A DNA stretch of 45,128 nucleotides, from assembly GCA_934364795.1 (NCBI GenBank), contig CAKRMK010000026.1, forward strand, positions 1 to 45,128, written 5' to 3'. The position numbers were made by a program, and so were the translations under genes. This DNA comes from an uncultured Blautia sp. (GTDB taxonomy: Bacteria; Bacillota; Clostridia; Lachnospirales; Lachnospiraceae). The notes beneath the pieces are model-generated. The model saw only the letters and a program-made list of their open reading frames with translations, made no database searches and was not told the DNA's origin. Shown piece by piece: positions 1 to 8,932 of the stretch. Each line of letters opens with the position of its first letter. Position 1 is the first letter of the stretch.

Positions 1-178
<178 letters not shown>

Positions 179-346
179 GTGTTTGATGTACTCAAGACAA
201 CCAACTAGCTTAGTTATCTCTCGTCATTACTGTTTTTAAAAGTTTTCATTCAAAAAATGAATTGTAAAAGAAATTTTCGAGAATCGTATGTGTTTCACTG
301 TTTAGTTATCAAGGTTGTTTCGTTGCTGTTTCAAAACAGCTCATTT
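179..346 (-). other. rRNA operon leader
   Basis: This is transcribed spacer between the rrn promoter and mature 16S. It contains two ATAACTAA-like words (near 212 and 303, complement) and a short hairpin formed by GCTGTTTTGAAACAGC near 325-340. Such leaders usually hold box A-type antitermination and RNase III processing signals; I could not place a convincing box A. No coding sequence is seen. Confidence 0.6.
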
Positions 347-375
347 ATGTTATCACATATCCAAGTGTTTGTCAA
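347..375 (-). promoter_or_regulatory. rrn promoter
   Basis: On the minus strand a perfect -35 TTGACA (370-375) is followed after exactly 17 bp by TAACAT (347-352). It lies about 170 nt upstream of the mature 16S end, as expected for an rRNA operon promoter. Confidence 0.8.
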
Positions 376-410
376 CAACTTTTTCAAATTTCTTTTTTAA
401 GAAACTCGAG

Positions 411-500
411 CGGAGAAGGAGGGATTTGAACCCTCGCGCCGCTATTAACGACCTACTCCCTTTCCAGGGGAGCCCCTTCGGCCAGCTTGGGTACTTCTCC
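411..500 (-). tRNA. tRNA-Ser (GGA anticodon)
   Basis: Read on the minus strand the gene starts GGAGAAG and ends CTTCTCC plus discriminator G. The T arm contains GGTTCAAATCC and the anticodon loop is CTGGAAA, giving GGA, which reads UCC and UCU. At 90 nt it has the long variable arm of a class II tRNA. CCA is not encoded. It lies upstream of 16S in the same orientation but has its own promoter. Confidence 0.96.
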
Positions 501-563
501 AAATCGCCCTACTTACTAAGTAGTTATCTCTTTAATTGTTTACTCTCTTGCGAAAGCTTGTTT

Positions 564-592
564 AGTATAACTGATGTTTCTTTATTTGTCAA
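564..592 (-). promoter_or_regulatory. Promoter of tRNA-Ser(GGA)
   Basis: TTGACA (587-592), a 17-bp spacer, then TATACT (564-569) on the minus strand, about 64 bp before the tRNA. The AT-rich stretch just upstream (near 590-630) has AAGAACTT and AAGTTCTT arms that could form a weak stem ending the preceding tRNA transcript. Confidence 0.85.
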
Positions 593-641
593 GAACTTTT
601 TTTAAATTATTTTCAAAATTTAATTTCAAGTTCTTAACAAG

Positions 642-727
642 CGGAGAGAGTGGGATTCGAACCCACGCGCCCTTGCGGACAAACGGTTTTCAAGACCGCC
701 TCGTTATGACCACTTCGATATCTCTCC
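642..727 (-). tRNA. tRNA-Ser (TGA anticodon)
   Basis: The minus strand has acceptor arms GGAGAGA and TCTCTCC plus discriminator G, a T arm GGTTCGAATCC, and an anticodon loop TCTTGAAAA with TGA, which reads UCA and UCG. The 86-nt length fits a class II serine tRNA. CCA is not encoded. Confidence 0.96.
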
Positions 728-806
728 ATATTAATCAATGATAAATCGCTTTGCACTATCCGAGTTGTCCTTCACTCAAGAGGTTGTCTCTGTCAGTGCA
801 AAACGT

Positions 807-835
807 ATTCTATCATCAAAATCTTTAGCTGTCAA
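807..835 (-). promoter_or_regulatory. Promoter of tRNA-Ser(TGA)
   Basis: On the minus strand TTGACA (830-835), a 17-bp spacer and TAGAAT (807-812). It has the same layout as the promoters of the other tRNA-Ser and of the rRNA operon. It lies just downstream of ispD, so the stable-RNA genes do not depend on read-through from the protein operon. Confidence 0.8.
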
Positions 836-865
836 CAAGAATTTTAATTTTTTTCAAAAATTCGC

Positions 866-1561
866 TCAATATCGCAAAAAAGCCTCTGCCACAGCCATAT
901 CTTCTGGGGTAGTTATCTTAATATTCCGATAAGAACCTTCTACCAGAAGAATCTTAGCTCCCGTCTCCTGCTCCACTACCATTGCATCATCTGTCACATT
1001 ACTCATGTCCTTTTGACGAATACTTTCGTATGCAGAGCGAATCAGTTCATAAGAAAATATCTGAGGAGTCTGAATATTCCATACAATTTTTCGATCTGGT
1101 GTTTCTTTTATATATCCTTCAGAATCAGAAAGTTTTACCGTATCCTTTGAAGGCATACCGATCACGCAGGCTCCTGTACGAACTACAGCCTGATATCCTC
1201 TCTGAATCATATCCTCTGTGACAAAAGGTCTGGCACCATCGTGTATATACACATATTTCACATCTTCACAGCACAGCAATCCGGCATATACGGAATCGTA
1301 ACGTTCTTTTCCACCGGCAACTACTGCTGTCACCTTATCAAATCCATACTTTTCCACGATTTCTTTTTCGCAATAAGAAATCATATTCTCTCCTGTTACC
1401 AGAATAATATCCTGTATCAGTAAGCTTTGCTGGAAACACCTCAGAGAATAATACAGAACCGGCTTTCCTCCAATTTCCAGAAACTGCTTCTGTATTTTGC
1501 TGTGCATTCTTTTCCCCTGTCCTGCTGCCAGAACAATTGCAGTACATTTTTTCTGCTCCAT
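866..1561 (-). CDS. ispD: 2-C-methyl-D-erythritol 4-phosphate cytidylyltransferase
   Basis: IspD joins CTP and methylerythritol 4-phosphate in the MEP route to isoprenoids in the cytosol. The 231-residue protein has the nucleotide-binding motif LAAGQGKRM near residue 11, the HDGARPFV block and the TPQIF block of the family. The ATG at 1561 is chosen over a frame starting 15 codons earlier because it overlaps the tsaD stop by one base (TAATG) and has GGGAGAGAG in front. It is the last gene of rnz-tsaD-ispD, likely translationally coupled to tsaD. No ispF is adjacent. Length is normal for the family. Confidence 0.95.
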   Translation of the reverse strand: MEQKKCTAIVLAAGQGKRMHSKIQKQFLEIGGKPVLYYSLRCFQQSLLIQDIILVTGENMISYCEKEIVEKYGFDKVTAVVAGGKERYDSVYAGLLCCEDVKYVYIHDGARPFVTEDMIQRGYQAVVRTGACVIGMPSKDTVKLSDSEGYIKETPDRKIVWNIQTPQIFSYELIRSAYESIRQKDMSNVTDDAMVVEQETGAKILLVEGSYRNIKITTPEDMAVAEAFLRY

Positions 1562-2580
1562 TATCTCTCTCCCAGCTTCAAATTGGGAACTGCATTCAGA
1601 TCCCATCCGTGGCGGGTTCCTTTACAATATTCATAGTAAGCTGCAACACCAATCATTGCTGCATTATCTGTACAGAAAATAGGGGACGGACGATAAAATT
1701 TGTATCCTCTTTTTTCACATGCTTTTGTCATAGCTTCCCGAAGTGCACCATTTGAAGCCACTCCACCTGCAATTGCAATCTTGTCCATATGGTAATCTTT
1801 AGCCGCAAGCATAGTATGCTCTACCAGTACATCTACCACTGATTTCTGGAAAGAAGCTGCCAGATCTGCACGGTTGATTTCTTCCCCCTTCATCTGGGCA
1901 TTATTGATATAGTTTAAAACAGCAGACTTTACACCACTGAAGCTGAAATCATAAGGACAGTCTCCAAGCTTTCCTTTCGGGAAAACAATTGCATCTGGAT
2001 TTCCTTCTTTTGCAAGCTTATCCACTTTAGGTCCCCCAGGATATCCAAGCCCGATTGCTCTGGCAACCTTGTCAAACGCCTCACCTGCCGCATCATCTCT
2101 GGTACGTCCCAAAATTTCAAATTCACCGTAGTCTTTCACAATTACAAGATGTGTATGTCCACCAGATACAATCAGGCATAAAAATGGCGGCTCCAGATCC
2201 GGATGTTCGATATAATTGGCAGAAACATGCCCCTCAATATGATGAACACCAACAAGTGGAAGTTTTTTCGCATATGCAATTGCCTTCGCCTCTGCAACGC
2301 CCACAAGAAGAGCACCTACCAGTCCCGGACCATAGGTAACTCCAATTGCATCCAGGTCATCTAGTGTAACATCTGCTTCTGCAAGTGCCTGCTCGATTAC
2401 CTGGTTGATCTTCTCAATATGTTTACGTGATGCGATTTCCGGCACAACACCTCCATACAAAGTATGAAGGGCTATCTGGGAAGAAATCACATTTGACAAT
2501 ATCGTCCTGCCATTTTTTACTACAGATGCTGCAGTCTCATCGCAGGAGCTTTCAATTGCAAGAATTAATGTATCCTTCAT
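1561..2580 (-). CDS. tsaD: tRNA N6-adenosine threonylcarbamoyltransferase TsaD
   Basis: TsaD transfers the threonylcarbamoyl group to A37 of ANN-decoding tRNAs, working with TsaB and TsaE. The 339-residue ASKHA-fold protein starts with [14 protein letters not shown] and has the metal-binding HHIEGH motif (residues about 110-115) and the SGGHTH motif. A TTG six codons upstream is open, but the ATG at 2580 matches the usual N-terminus and follows GAGGA at about 10 nt. The gene sits 4 nt after rnz and overlaps ispD by one base, so the three are one operon. Partners TsaB and TsaE are encoded at 6.9-8.2 kb. Confidence 0.97.
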   Translation of the reverse strand: MKDTLILAIESSCDETAASVVKNGRTILSNVISSQIALHTLYGGVVPEIASRKHIEKINQVIEQALAEADVTLDDLDAIGVTYGPGLVGALLVGVAEAKAIAYAKKLPLVGVHHIEGHVSANYIEHPDLEPPFLCLIVSGGHTHLVIVKDYGEFEILGRTRDDAAGEAFDKVARAIGLGYPGGPKVDKLAKEGNPDAIVFPKGKLGDCPYDFSFSGVKSAVLNYINNAQMKGEEINRADLAASFQKSVVDVLVEHTMLAAKDYHMDKIAIAGGVASNGALREAMTKACEKRGYKFYRPSPIFCTDNAAMIGVAAYYEYCKGTRHGWDLNAVPNLKLGER

Positions 2581-2584
2581 TTTC

Positions 2585-3499
2585 TTAGTCCTCTTCAAAA
2601 TTCATTTCCATTGTTTTTCCATCTTTACCCGGATAAGAATTTGGAAAGATCTCCCTTACCATATCCATATATTCATCTGGCCTGATCAAAGACGGACTGT
2701 AATGAGTAAGCCACATTTCCTTTACGCCGCCGGCATTTTTTGCAAGAGTAGCTGCTTCGCGGAAAGTCATGTGTTTATATCCTTTGGCTTTTTCCAGTTT
2801 ATCATCCTCACCGTACATTCCCTCGCAGATAAAAAGATCTGAATCTGGTGCATGGTGAAGAATGGATTCTGTAGGGCGGGTATCTGTAGTATAAGTAACT
2901 TTCAGTCCCTTTCTTGCAGGACCCAGAACCATATCCGGGGTATAAATCATCCCATCAGCTTCAATTGTTCTGCCTTTTTGCAGTGGATTCCAGTACTGCA
3001 GAGGAATATTCTGTTCTTTTGCACGTTCCGGTGAGAATTTTCCCTGTCTTAAAATTTCCAGTGTATATCCATAACACAGAACATTGTGATTCACTCTGAA
3101 AGCTGTGATCCGGTAACCATTGATTTCAAATACCTGTTCCGGACCATTTATTTCTATAAATTTCAATTCAAAAGGAAGCTCAGGTGCGATTACGCGAAGT
3201 GCATTCACCACTCGTTCAAGCCCTTTTGGGCCAATTAAAGTCAGTGGCTCTGTACGTTCTGCATTTCCCATTGTAAGTAAAAGACCGGGAAGCCCGCTGA
3301 TATGATCCCCATGATAATGGGTGAAGCAGATTACATCAATAGGCTTAAAACTCCAGCCTTTTTCCTTAATCGCAACCTGCGTTCCCTCGCCGCAGTCAAT
3401 CAAAAGGCTGCTGCCGTTATACCGGGTCATCAAAGCCGTAAGCCACCTTCTTGGAAGGGGCATCATTCCTCCTGACCCTAACAGACAAACATCTAACAT
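2585..3499 (-). CDS. rnz: Ribonuclease Z (tRNA 3' endonuclease)
   Basis: RNase Z cuts tRNA precursors 3' of the discriminator base. This suits the two tRNA-Ser genes here, which lack an encoded CCA. The 304-residue protein is a metallo-beta-lactamase: [16 protein letters not shown] carries the HxHxDH zinc motif near residue 60, and later D and H residues ([16 protein letters not shown]) complete the site. The frame is open to a TTG at 3565, but homology begins at [11 protein letters not shown], so the ATG at 3499 with GAGAGGAA upstream is used. It is first in the rnz-tsaD-ispD operon. Confidence 0.93.
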   Translation of the reverse strand: MLDVCLLGSGGMMPLPRRWLTALMTRYNGSSLLIDCGEGTQVAIKEKGWSFKPIDVICFTHYHGDHISGLPGLLLTMGNAERTEPLTLIGPKGLERVVNALRVIAPELPFELKFIEINGPEQVFEINGYRITAFRVNHNVLCYGYTLEILRQGKFSPERAKEQNIPLQYWNPLQKGRTIEADGMIYTPDMVLGPARKGLKVTYTTDTRPTESILHHAPDSDLFICEGMYGEDDKLEKAKGYKHMTFREAATLAKNAGGVKEMWLTHYSPSLIRPDEYMDMVREIFPNSYPGKDGKTMEMNFEED

Positions 3500-3548
3500 A
3501 AATATATAATTCCTCTCTTTCAATGCCACCTCATAATCCAGATGGCAC

Positions 3549-3577
3549 ATTACACTCTCTGGCAAAGTTTAACACAA
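3549..3577 (-). promoter_or_regulatory. Candidate promoter of rnz-tsaD-ispD
   Basis: On the minus strand TTGTGT (3572-3577), 17 bp, TGTAAT (3549-3554), about 50 bp before the rnz ATG. The match is moderate, and no better one is seen in the 300-bp divergent gap. Confidence 0.45.
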
Positions 3578-3682
3578 GGAAAGTTTTAAAACAAGCCGTA
3601 AAATATTCATAAATTCTTCAGGTTTTTATATATATCCGCTTAAGTATTTCTACTTATGCTTTTCTAAAGCGAACCCCAAAGG

Positions 3683-3718
3683 CTTTCTGCAAGATGTGCT
3701 TCACAATTTGTAGGAGAG
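3683..3718 (+). repeat. Intergenic hairpin motif, copy 1
   Basis: This imperfect hairpin has arms TTTCTGCAAGATGTG and CACAATTTGTAGGAGA around a 3-nt loop, pairing almost throughout if G-U is allowed. Related copies lie at 9657-9691 and 28954-28988, also in gaps between divergent genes. A TTGACA (3720-3725) follows at once, and a TGATAT at 3745-3750 could be a loosely spaced -10 for the downstream membrane-protein gene. Confidence 0.55.
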
Positions 3719-3798
3719 CTTGACAAACTGCTTACAATATGTTTTGATATCGAAATTACCTGTGCAGACTTTTTTCGTTTATCAAGAAAGGACTTATT

Positions 3799-6378
3799 AT
3801 GATTTTTGACACCAAAGCTGCAAAATTTACCCTGAAAAATGTTTTCTTTCTTTCGCTTCTTATTGCTGCCGGAGCTATTCTTATTTTTTCCCTTGTGCCT
3901 GGTGGCTGCTGGTTTGGTTCCAAAACTGACTGGTATTCCCAGCATGTGACCATTGCCGATTACATGAGAAAAAATTTCTATGCCACTGGCCAGCTCTTTC
4001 CTGATTTTACAGGACTTGGAGGCGGCACTGATTTCTATTCCTTGTCCTATTACGGATTCATGCGTCCGGATGTACTGTTATCTTATTGCTTTCCCAATCT
4101 TCCGGTTGCTTTTTTTATCCAGGGCTATGCCATATTTGAAATTCTTTTTGGCGGCGGGCTTTTGTATTACTGGCTGCATAAAAAAGGATTTTCGGATTTT
4201 ACCAGCTTTGTATGTGGCTTTTTTTACCTGACTGCCAACTGTTTTTTCCAGGCACACAGGCAGATTATTTTTGTCAATTATCTGCCATTTCTGATTCTCG
4301 CATTTTTATGTCTGGACAAAATACTGAATCCTGAAAAAGCCTCCCTCTACAGTATCCTTCCTCATATAGGGCTGATATTTTCCCTGTTTTTTTGCATTTT
4401 ACATAGTTTTTACTTCTTTCCCTCCTGCTTTGTGGCATGCATTCTTTATATTTGTCATCTTCTGTCACAATTTAAAAACGGGATGGTAAAATCCTGCCAG
4501 ACAGGAAAAATCTGGTGGAACTATATTCTGGATGTATCTCTGGCAGTTTCCATGAATTTGTTTCTCCTTCTTCCTACAGGACTTGCCATTTTAGGAAACA
4601 AAAAAGACGTTGGAACCAGCACTTCCCTTTTAAAGCTTTTCGGAGTAAATCCTACCATGGACAGTATTCTTTACAGTCCTTATGGATGCGGACTTGCTGT
4701 TTTTTGCCTTTATGCACTTTTTTTATGTATCCGGAAAAAAAAGACACGCAAGCTGGCAATTGCAATTTTTGTCCTGCTCTTTTTTGACATTTTTTACTGG
4801 ATCTTAAATGCAACTTTATATGTCCGTCCAAAATGCCTGATTCCATTTTTACCGCTGATTCTTTACCTCACCGCTCAGGCTCTTGAAGGGCTTCGAAAGA
4901 AGGAAATACAGCACAGTCTGCCTCTTGCTCTGCTTTGTGGGATTCCTGTTTCAGTTCAGCTTGTTTTCCTGTTAGTAAATAAGACTGTACGACACCTGGT
5001 CATTGCAGATTTTGTCCTTCTGCTGATCATGGTAATTCTTTCAATATTTGTTTCAAAAAAGCAGCTGGCTTTTTCCCGTCATCCCCTTATTGCAAACATT
5101 GTGGGAATTCTGTTTCTTTGCACAACTCCTGCAATGCTTTATCTTGCAAAGGGGGGAGAAGAAGAATATGCCTCTGTTTCCGATGATTCCAGAGACTATT
5201 TTTCCCAGGAAGATCTGGAAAAATACTGTGAAAATCCACAAGCACGTTTCGATATAACCGAGCATCCGTCTAATAATACAAACTACGTAATTTCAGGAGA
5301 TCAGAATAAAAGTACTATTTATTCTTCCATTTCTAACAGTACATATAATACCTTGCTATATGATGTTTTGCGAATGCCTATCAGTATCCGCAACCGCGTG
5401 GCAATGACAGCAGACGTAAATCCTTTTCAGGAATATCTTATGGGAGTGCGTTATCTTCAGACAATAAAAGAAAAGGTTCCTGCCGGATACTCTGTCTTAC
5501 AGGAAAAAGACGGACATGTGCTTACAGAAAACAAAAATGTGCTTCCCCTTGCCTATGGCAGCACTGCATGTATGTATCAGTCAGATTACGACCAGCTTTC
5601 TTATCCGGAAAACCTGGATGCGCTGGTTAACCGCACGATTATACCAGATGCAAGTGATGCTTTTGCAGATACAGTTGATACAAAAGATACAGCTTCCTAT
5701 CATTCACAAATGGAAAGCTATCAACTGCCTGAAAATTTCTTCATACACAAAATCCAGAGAAAAAATGTTACTGTGAGAAGAGAGCTTCCCAAAACCTTGA
5801 AGGCAGGTACCATACTTTTACTTTCTTTTGATGTAGACTATAATGGGGCAAAGGATATCTCTATTGTAATAAACGGAATCCGTAACCGTCTTTCTGGCTC
5901 TGAAGCACCATATCCAAATAACAATACAACTTTTACTTATATGATATCCAGCGATGAGGATATGAATTTCCTGGAAATCACCTTTTCCAGCGGAAGCTAC
6001 AGAATCAAAAATGCAACAGCCTATACAATTCCACTTTCTGCCATTTCCCATCCCGGGATTGTAGAATTTAAAGAACAAAAGACAAAAGGAAAGCAAATTG
6101 CAGCTGGAAATATTACCATGCCGGAAGATGGTTATTTCGTAACCTCCTACACCTTTTCACAGGGCTACAAAGCCCTGGTAGATGGAAAGGATGTTGCCAC
6201 AGTTCAGGTAAACAATGCTTTTGTAGGTTTTCCTCTGCAAAAGGGAACCCACGAAATCATTCTTGAATACCATGCACCTGGCAAAACTGTGGGAATTATT
6301 CTAAGCTGTGCTGCTTTGATGGTTTTGATAGCTTGGAACCTGTTGTATCTTCTTTTTAAACATTTCCGAAAATTATAA
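3799..6378 (+). CDS. YfhO-family polytopic membrane protein
   Basis: This 859-residue protein has a membrane helix at residues 15-35, about ten more hydrophobic segments up to about residue 470, a large extracytoplasmic domain (about 475-825) and a final helix near 835-852. The N-terminal stretch with GSKTDWYSQH and the overall layout match YfhO (GT-C-like) proteins. In Bacillus these are linked to glycosylation of lipoteichoic acid or other surface glycans; the substrate here is unknown. AAGGA stands 8 nt before the ATG. It is a single gene, divergent from rnz and closed by a strong bidirectional terminator. Confidence 0.82.
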   Translation: MIFDTKAAKFTLKNVFFLSLLIAAGAILIFSLVPGGCWFGSKTDWYSQHVTIADYMRKNFYATGQLFPDFTGLGGGTDFYSLSYYGFMRPDVLLSYCFPNLPVAFFIQGYAIFEILFGGGLLYYWLHKKGFSDFTSFVCGFFYLTANCFFQAHRQIIFVNYLPFLILAFLCLDKILNPEKASLYSILPHIGLIFSLFFCILHSFYFFPSCFVACILYICHLLSQFKNGMVKSCQTGKIWWNYILDVSLAVSMNLFLLLPTGLAILGNKKDVGTSTSLLKLFGVNPTMDSILYSPYGCGLAVFCLYALFLCIRKKKTRKLAIAIFVLLFFDIFYWILNATLYVRPKCLIPFLPLILYLTAQALEGLRKKEIQHSLPLALLCGIPVSVQLVFLLVNKTVRHLVIADFVLLLIMVILSIFVSKKQLAFSRHPLIANIVGILFLCTTPAMLYLAKGGEEEYASVSDDSRDYFSQEDLEKYCENPQARFDITEHPSNNTNYVISGDQNKSTIYSSISNSTYNTLLYDVLRMPISIRNRVAMTADVNPFQEYLMGVRYLQTIKEKVPAGYSVLQEKDGHVLTENKNVLPLAYGSTACMYQSDYDQLSYPENLDALVNRTIIPDASDAFADTVDTKDTASYHSQMESYQLPENFFIHKIQRKNVTVRRELPKTLKAGTILLLSFDVDYNGAKDISIVINGIRNRLSGSEAPYPNNNTTFTYMISSDEDMNFLEITFSSGSYRIKNATAYTIPLSAISHPGIVEFKEQKTKGKQIAAGNITMPEDGYFVTSYTFSQGYKALVDGKDVATVQVNNAFVGFPLQKGTHEIILEYHAPGKTVGIILSCAALMVLIAWNLLYLLFKHFRKL

Positions 6379-6446
6379 CATCATTTTATAATTTGAAACC
6401 GGGATTTTCTATCTGTGGCAGATCGCTTCGAGCGACATCTTCCCAT

Positions 6447-6514
6447 AAAAAAGTCTCTGCCTGTTGTTTCTGTGCAACTTTTTTGCACAAGAAGGCAACT
6501 GGCAGAGACTTTTT
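6447..6514. terminator. Bidirectional intrinsic terminator
   Basis: Outer arms AAAAAGTCTCTGCC and GGCAGAGACTTTTT enclose further pairing (GTGC with GCAC). The stem is flanked by A and T runs on both sides, so it can stop both the yfhO-type transcript and the tsaE-tsaB-rimI transcript. Confidence 0.9.
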
Positions 6515-6523
6515 AGTTATCTC

Positions 6524-6961
6524 TCACCCTGGCAAACGCGTCATAAGTAACGCATCTTCTACAGGATCTGTATAATATTTTTTGCGGATTCCATCTCTTG
6601 TAAATCCCATTCGCTCATAAAGCCGGATAGCAGTTTCATTTCCCACCCGCACCTCCAGATGGATAGTGGTAATTCCCTGCTGCTGTGCCAGACGGATCAG
6701 GCTGTCCATAAGGAAATGACCAATTCCCTCTCTTTGTCTGTCAGGGCGTACTGCCACATTGGTAATATCCCCCTCGTCCAGAACCATAAGAAGACCGCAG
6801 TATGCCAGAATTTCTCCTTTTTCCTCCACCACAAGAAACATAGCATCCTTGCGGGTCAGATAAGTAAAAAATCCCTCTTTTGTCCATGGTGGTGAAAAAA
6901 GCCGGTTCTCGATTTCCATTACCTGGTCCAGGTCATCCACCAGCATTTCCCGTAAAATCAT
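6524..6961 (-). CDS. rimI: Ribosomal protein S18 alanine N-acetyltransferase (RimI type)
   Basis: The 145-residue GNAT acetyltransferase is full length. The acetyl-CoA loop RQREGIGHFLM lies near residues 74-84, followed by LEVRVGNETAIRLYERMGF, the hallmark of RimI. It is expected to acetylate the N-terminus of protein S18, though Firmicute homologues may have other targets. The start overlaps the tsaB stop by 4 nt (ATGA), so it is the last gene of tsaE-tsaB-rimI, a common order in Firmicutes. Confidence 0.9.
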   Translation of the reverse strand: MILREMLVDDLDQVMEIENRLFSPPWTKEGFFTYLTRKDAMFLVVEEKGEILAYCGLLMVLDEGDITNVAVRPDRQREGIGHFLMDSLIRLAQQQGITTIHLEVRVGNETAIRLYERMGFTRDGIRKKYYTDPVEDALLMTRLPG

Positions 6962-7713
6962 AACTTTTCCCCATTCTCTGAGGAATCTTGTGCTGCGCTG
7001 TCAGACTTTTTTTCCTTAAGACGCTGTGCACGTTCTCTCTCTGCCTGGGAAACACGTAAATATTCCGGAACATGCTCCATAGCAGTTACCACTTTTCCTT
7101 CCTTCGCATAAAGCTGGGCAAGTGTGGCAACTGCTGCGGCTCTTTGTTTATTTACATGAGCTGGTGCAAAAGAATAAGGCACCTTTAAAGTTTCTTCGAT
7201 TGTTTTGGCAAAAACAGGAACACCGTCCCCAAGGAAAATAACCGCTTTTCCTCTCTCATTCAACTTCTCTATCAGCTCTGCTACAGGCACAGCCATCTGT
7301 TCTTCCAGTGTCACCAGTTTATGATCCTGGAAACAGTAAATTCCTGTATAAACCTGGCTTCTCCTTGCATCCATAATCGGACAGATCAAAGCATTTGCAT
7401 CATACAGATTATATGCCAGGGCATCTACTGTAGGAATTTCCACCAGAGGTTTCTTAAGTGCCAGTCCCAGTCCTTTTGCTGTGGCAGATCCAATACGAAG
7501 CCCGGTAAAGGATCCCGGACCTGCTGCAACTGCAATAGCATCTATTGTATCCAGATCCAGCTCTGTCATCTTCGCAAGCTCATCCAGCATGGGAAGAAGT
7601 GTCTGTGAATGTGTTTTTTTGTAATTAACTGTATATTCGGCAATCAGGTTCTCATCCTCCACGATTGCAACGGAAGCAACGATTCCTGAACTGTCCAGAC
7701 CTAATATTTTCAT
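6958..7713 (-). CDS. tsaB: tRNA threonylcarbamoyladenosine biosynthesis protein TsaB
   Basis: TsaB is the ASKHA-fold partner that dimerises with TsaD. The 251-residue protein starts MKILGLDSSGIVASVAI and has the VAAGPGSFTGLRIG motif near residues 63-76. The last 25 residues are charged and low complexity and may be a lineage-specific extension. It sits 30 nt after tsaE and overlaps rimI by 4 nt. Confidence 0.95.
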   Translation of the reverse strand: MKILGLDSSGIVASVAIVEDENLIAEYTVNYKKTHSQTLLPMLDELAKMTELDLDTIDAIAVAAGPGSFTGLRIGSATAKGLGLALKKPLVEIPTVDALAYNLYDANALICPIMDARRSQVYTGIYCFQDHKLVTLEEQMAVPVAELIEKLNERGKAVIFLGDGVPVFAKTIEETLKVPYSFAPAHVNKQRAAAVATLAQLYAKEGKVVTAMEHVPEYLRVSQAERERAQRLKEKKSDSAAQDSSENGEKL

Positions 7714-7743
7714 TTTTTCTCCCTGACTTTCCTATTTTGACTG

Positions 7744-8193
7744 TTATTTTTCCTGCATTGTCTCTTCTGGAAGTCCTGTCACAGTAATCTTACGGTAATC
7801 AAAACCTTTCTCCAGATTCTTTTCAATGGTAATCTCGATCATATGCTCCGGCAGAATCTCCTCGATCAGATTCGCCCATTCAATCAGACAGATTCCATTT
7901 CCATAGAAATAATCATCATATCCGATTTCTTCCATCTCTTCAATATCACCGATCCGGTATACATCAAAGTGATAAAAAGGCATACGACCAGACTCATATT
8001 CCTGAATGATCGTAAAGGTAGGACTGTTCACCGGCTCTGTGATTCCAAGGCCTGCAGCTACTCCCTGGGTGAAAACCGTTTTTCCTACTCCCAGGTCACC
8101 TACCAGCGTATATACCTGTCCCGGAGTGGCATTCTCACCTATCCATTTACCAAAAGTATAGGTATCCTCGGGACTGAATGTTTCTTTTATCAT
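7744..8193 (-). CDS. tsaE: tRNA threonylcarbamoyladenosine biosynthesis ATPase TsaE
   Basis: TsaE is the small P-loop ATPase that drives turnover of the TsaBD complex. The 149-residue protein has Walker A GDLGVGKT near residues 33-40, then NSPTFTIIQEY and FYHFDVYR. GGAG stands upstream of the ATG. Its promoter (8238-8266) shares its -10 with the divergent cyclophilin promoter. Confidence 0.96.
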   Translation of the reverse strand: MIKETFSPEDTYTFGKWIGENATPGQVYTLVGDLGVGKTVFTQGVAAGLGITEPVNSPTFTIIQEYESGRMPFYHFDVYRIGDIEEMEEIGYDDYFYGNGICLIEWANLIEEILPEHMIEITIEKNLEKGFDYRKITVTGLPEETMQEK

Positions 8194-8216
8194 GGCTTTA
8201 TAAAGCTCCTTTTCCC

Positions 8217-8245
8217 TTGCAGAATTTCTCTTTGCATATTATAAT
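8217..8245 (+). promoter_or_regulatory. Promoter of the cyclophilin gene
   Basis: TTGCAG (8217-8222), 17-bp spacer, TATAAT (8240-8245). The predicted start is about 40 nt before the ATG. Confidence 0.65.
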
Positions 8246-8266
8246 AGAACGAATAATGAAATACAA
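8238..8266 (-). promoter_or_regulatory. Promoter of tsaE-tsaB-rimI, overlapping the divergent promoter
   Basis: On the minus strand TTGTAT (8261-8266), 17 bp, TATAAT (8238-8243). The 8-bp word ATTATAAT supplies the -10 in both directions, so the two promoters cannot be occupied at once. Confidence 0.65.
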
Positions 8267-8292
8267 TACTTTTTGAAAAAGGAGATTAAACT

Positions 8293-8811
8293 ATGGCAAA
8301 TCCAGTTGTTACAATTACTATGGATAATGGGGATGTGATGAAGGCTGAATTATATCCGGAAATCGCACCCAATACTGTAAATAACTTCATCAGCCTTGTA
8401 AAAAATGGCTTTTATGACGGTCTGATCTTCCATCGTGTTATTGAAGGTTTCATGATCCAGGGCGGATGTCCGGACGGAACCGGAATGGGCGGCCCGGGAT
8501 ACAGCATCAAGGGCGAATTTGCACAGAATGGTGTAAAAAATGATTTAAGACACACAGCAGGCGTTCTTTCCATGGCGAGAGCTATGCATCCGGATTCCGC
8601 TGGAAGCCAGTTCTTTATCATGCACAAAAATGCACCACACCTTGATGGCGCATATGCTGCTTTTGGTAAAATTACCGATGGCATGGATGTGGTAAACAAG
8701 ATTGCTGAAACGGATACTGACTACAGTGACAGACCTCTTGACGAGCAGAAGATCAAATCTATGACTGTTGAGACTTTCGGTGTTGATTATCCGGAACCGG
8801 AGAAATGCTGA
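8293..8811 (+). CDS. Peptidyl-prolyl cis-trans isomerase, cyclophilin type
   Basis: The 172-residue cyclophilin is probably cytosolic, since no signal peptide is present. It contains FHRVIEGFMIQGG with the catalytic Arg near residue 49, SMARAMHPDSAGSQFFI and the later AFGKITDGMDVV. AAAAAGGAG lies upstream of the ATG. It assists folding by isomerising Xaa-Pro bonds. It stands alone and ends against a long inverted repeat shared with the convergent yigZ-type gene. Confidence 0.95.
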   Translation: MANPVVTITMDNGDVMKAELYPEIAPNTVNNFISLVKNGFYDGLIFHRVIEGFMIQGGCPDGTGMGGPGYSIKGEFAQNGVKNDLRHTAGVLSMARAMHPDSAGSQFFIMHKNAPHLDGAYAAFGKITDGMDVVNKIAETDTDYSDRPLDEQKIKSMTVETFGVDYPEPEKC

Positions 8812-8828
8812 TAATCTGAAATCATTCC

Positions 8829-8906
8829 TGCAACCTGTCGCCTCACTTTACGGTATATTTGCCTGAATCCGGATAAATTCCCCAAAAGTGAGGTGTACAT
8901 CTTGCA
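8829..8906. terminator. Long inverted repeat between convergent genes
   Basis: Arms of about 25 nt (TGCAACCTGTCGCCTCACTTT, and the complement of AAAAGTGAGGTGTACATCTTGCA) with a loop of about 30 nt. It sits between the cyclophilin and IMPACT-family genes. No clear U tail follows on either strand, so it may be an atypical terminator or an RNA processing or protection stem. Confidence 0.5.
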
Positions 8907-8932
8907 AAATTAAATTATTTTCTGATTTGTTT

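Noticed and set aside
315..605. Open frame covering the rRNA promoter and tRNA-Ser(GGA)
   Set aside because: It runs through a tRNA gene and has no start signal.
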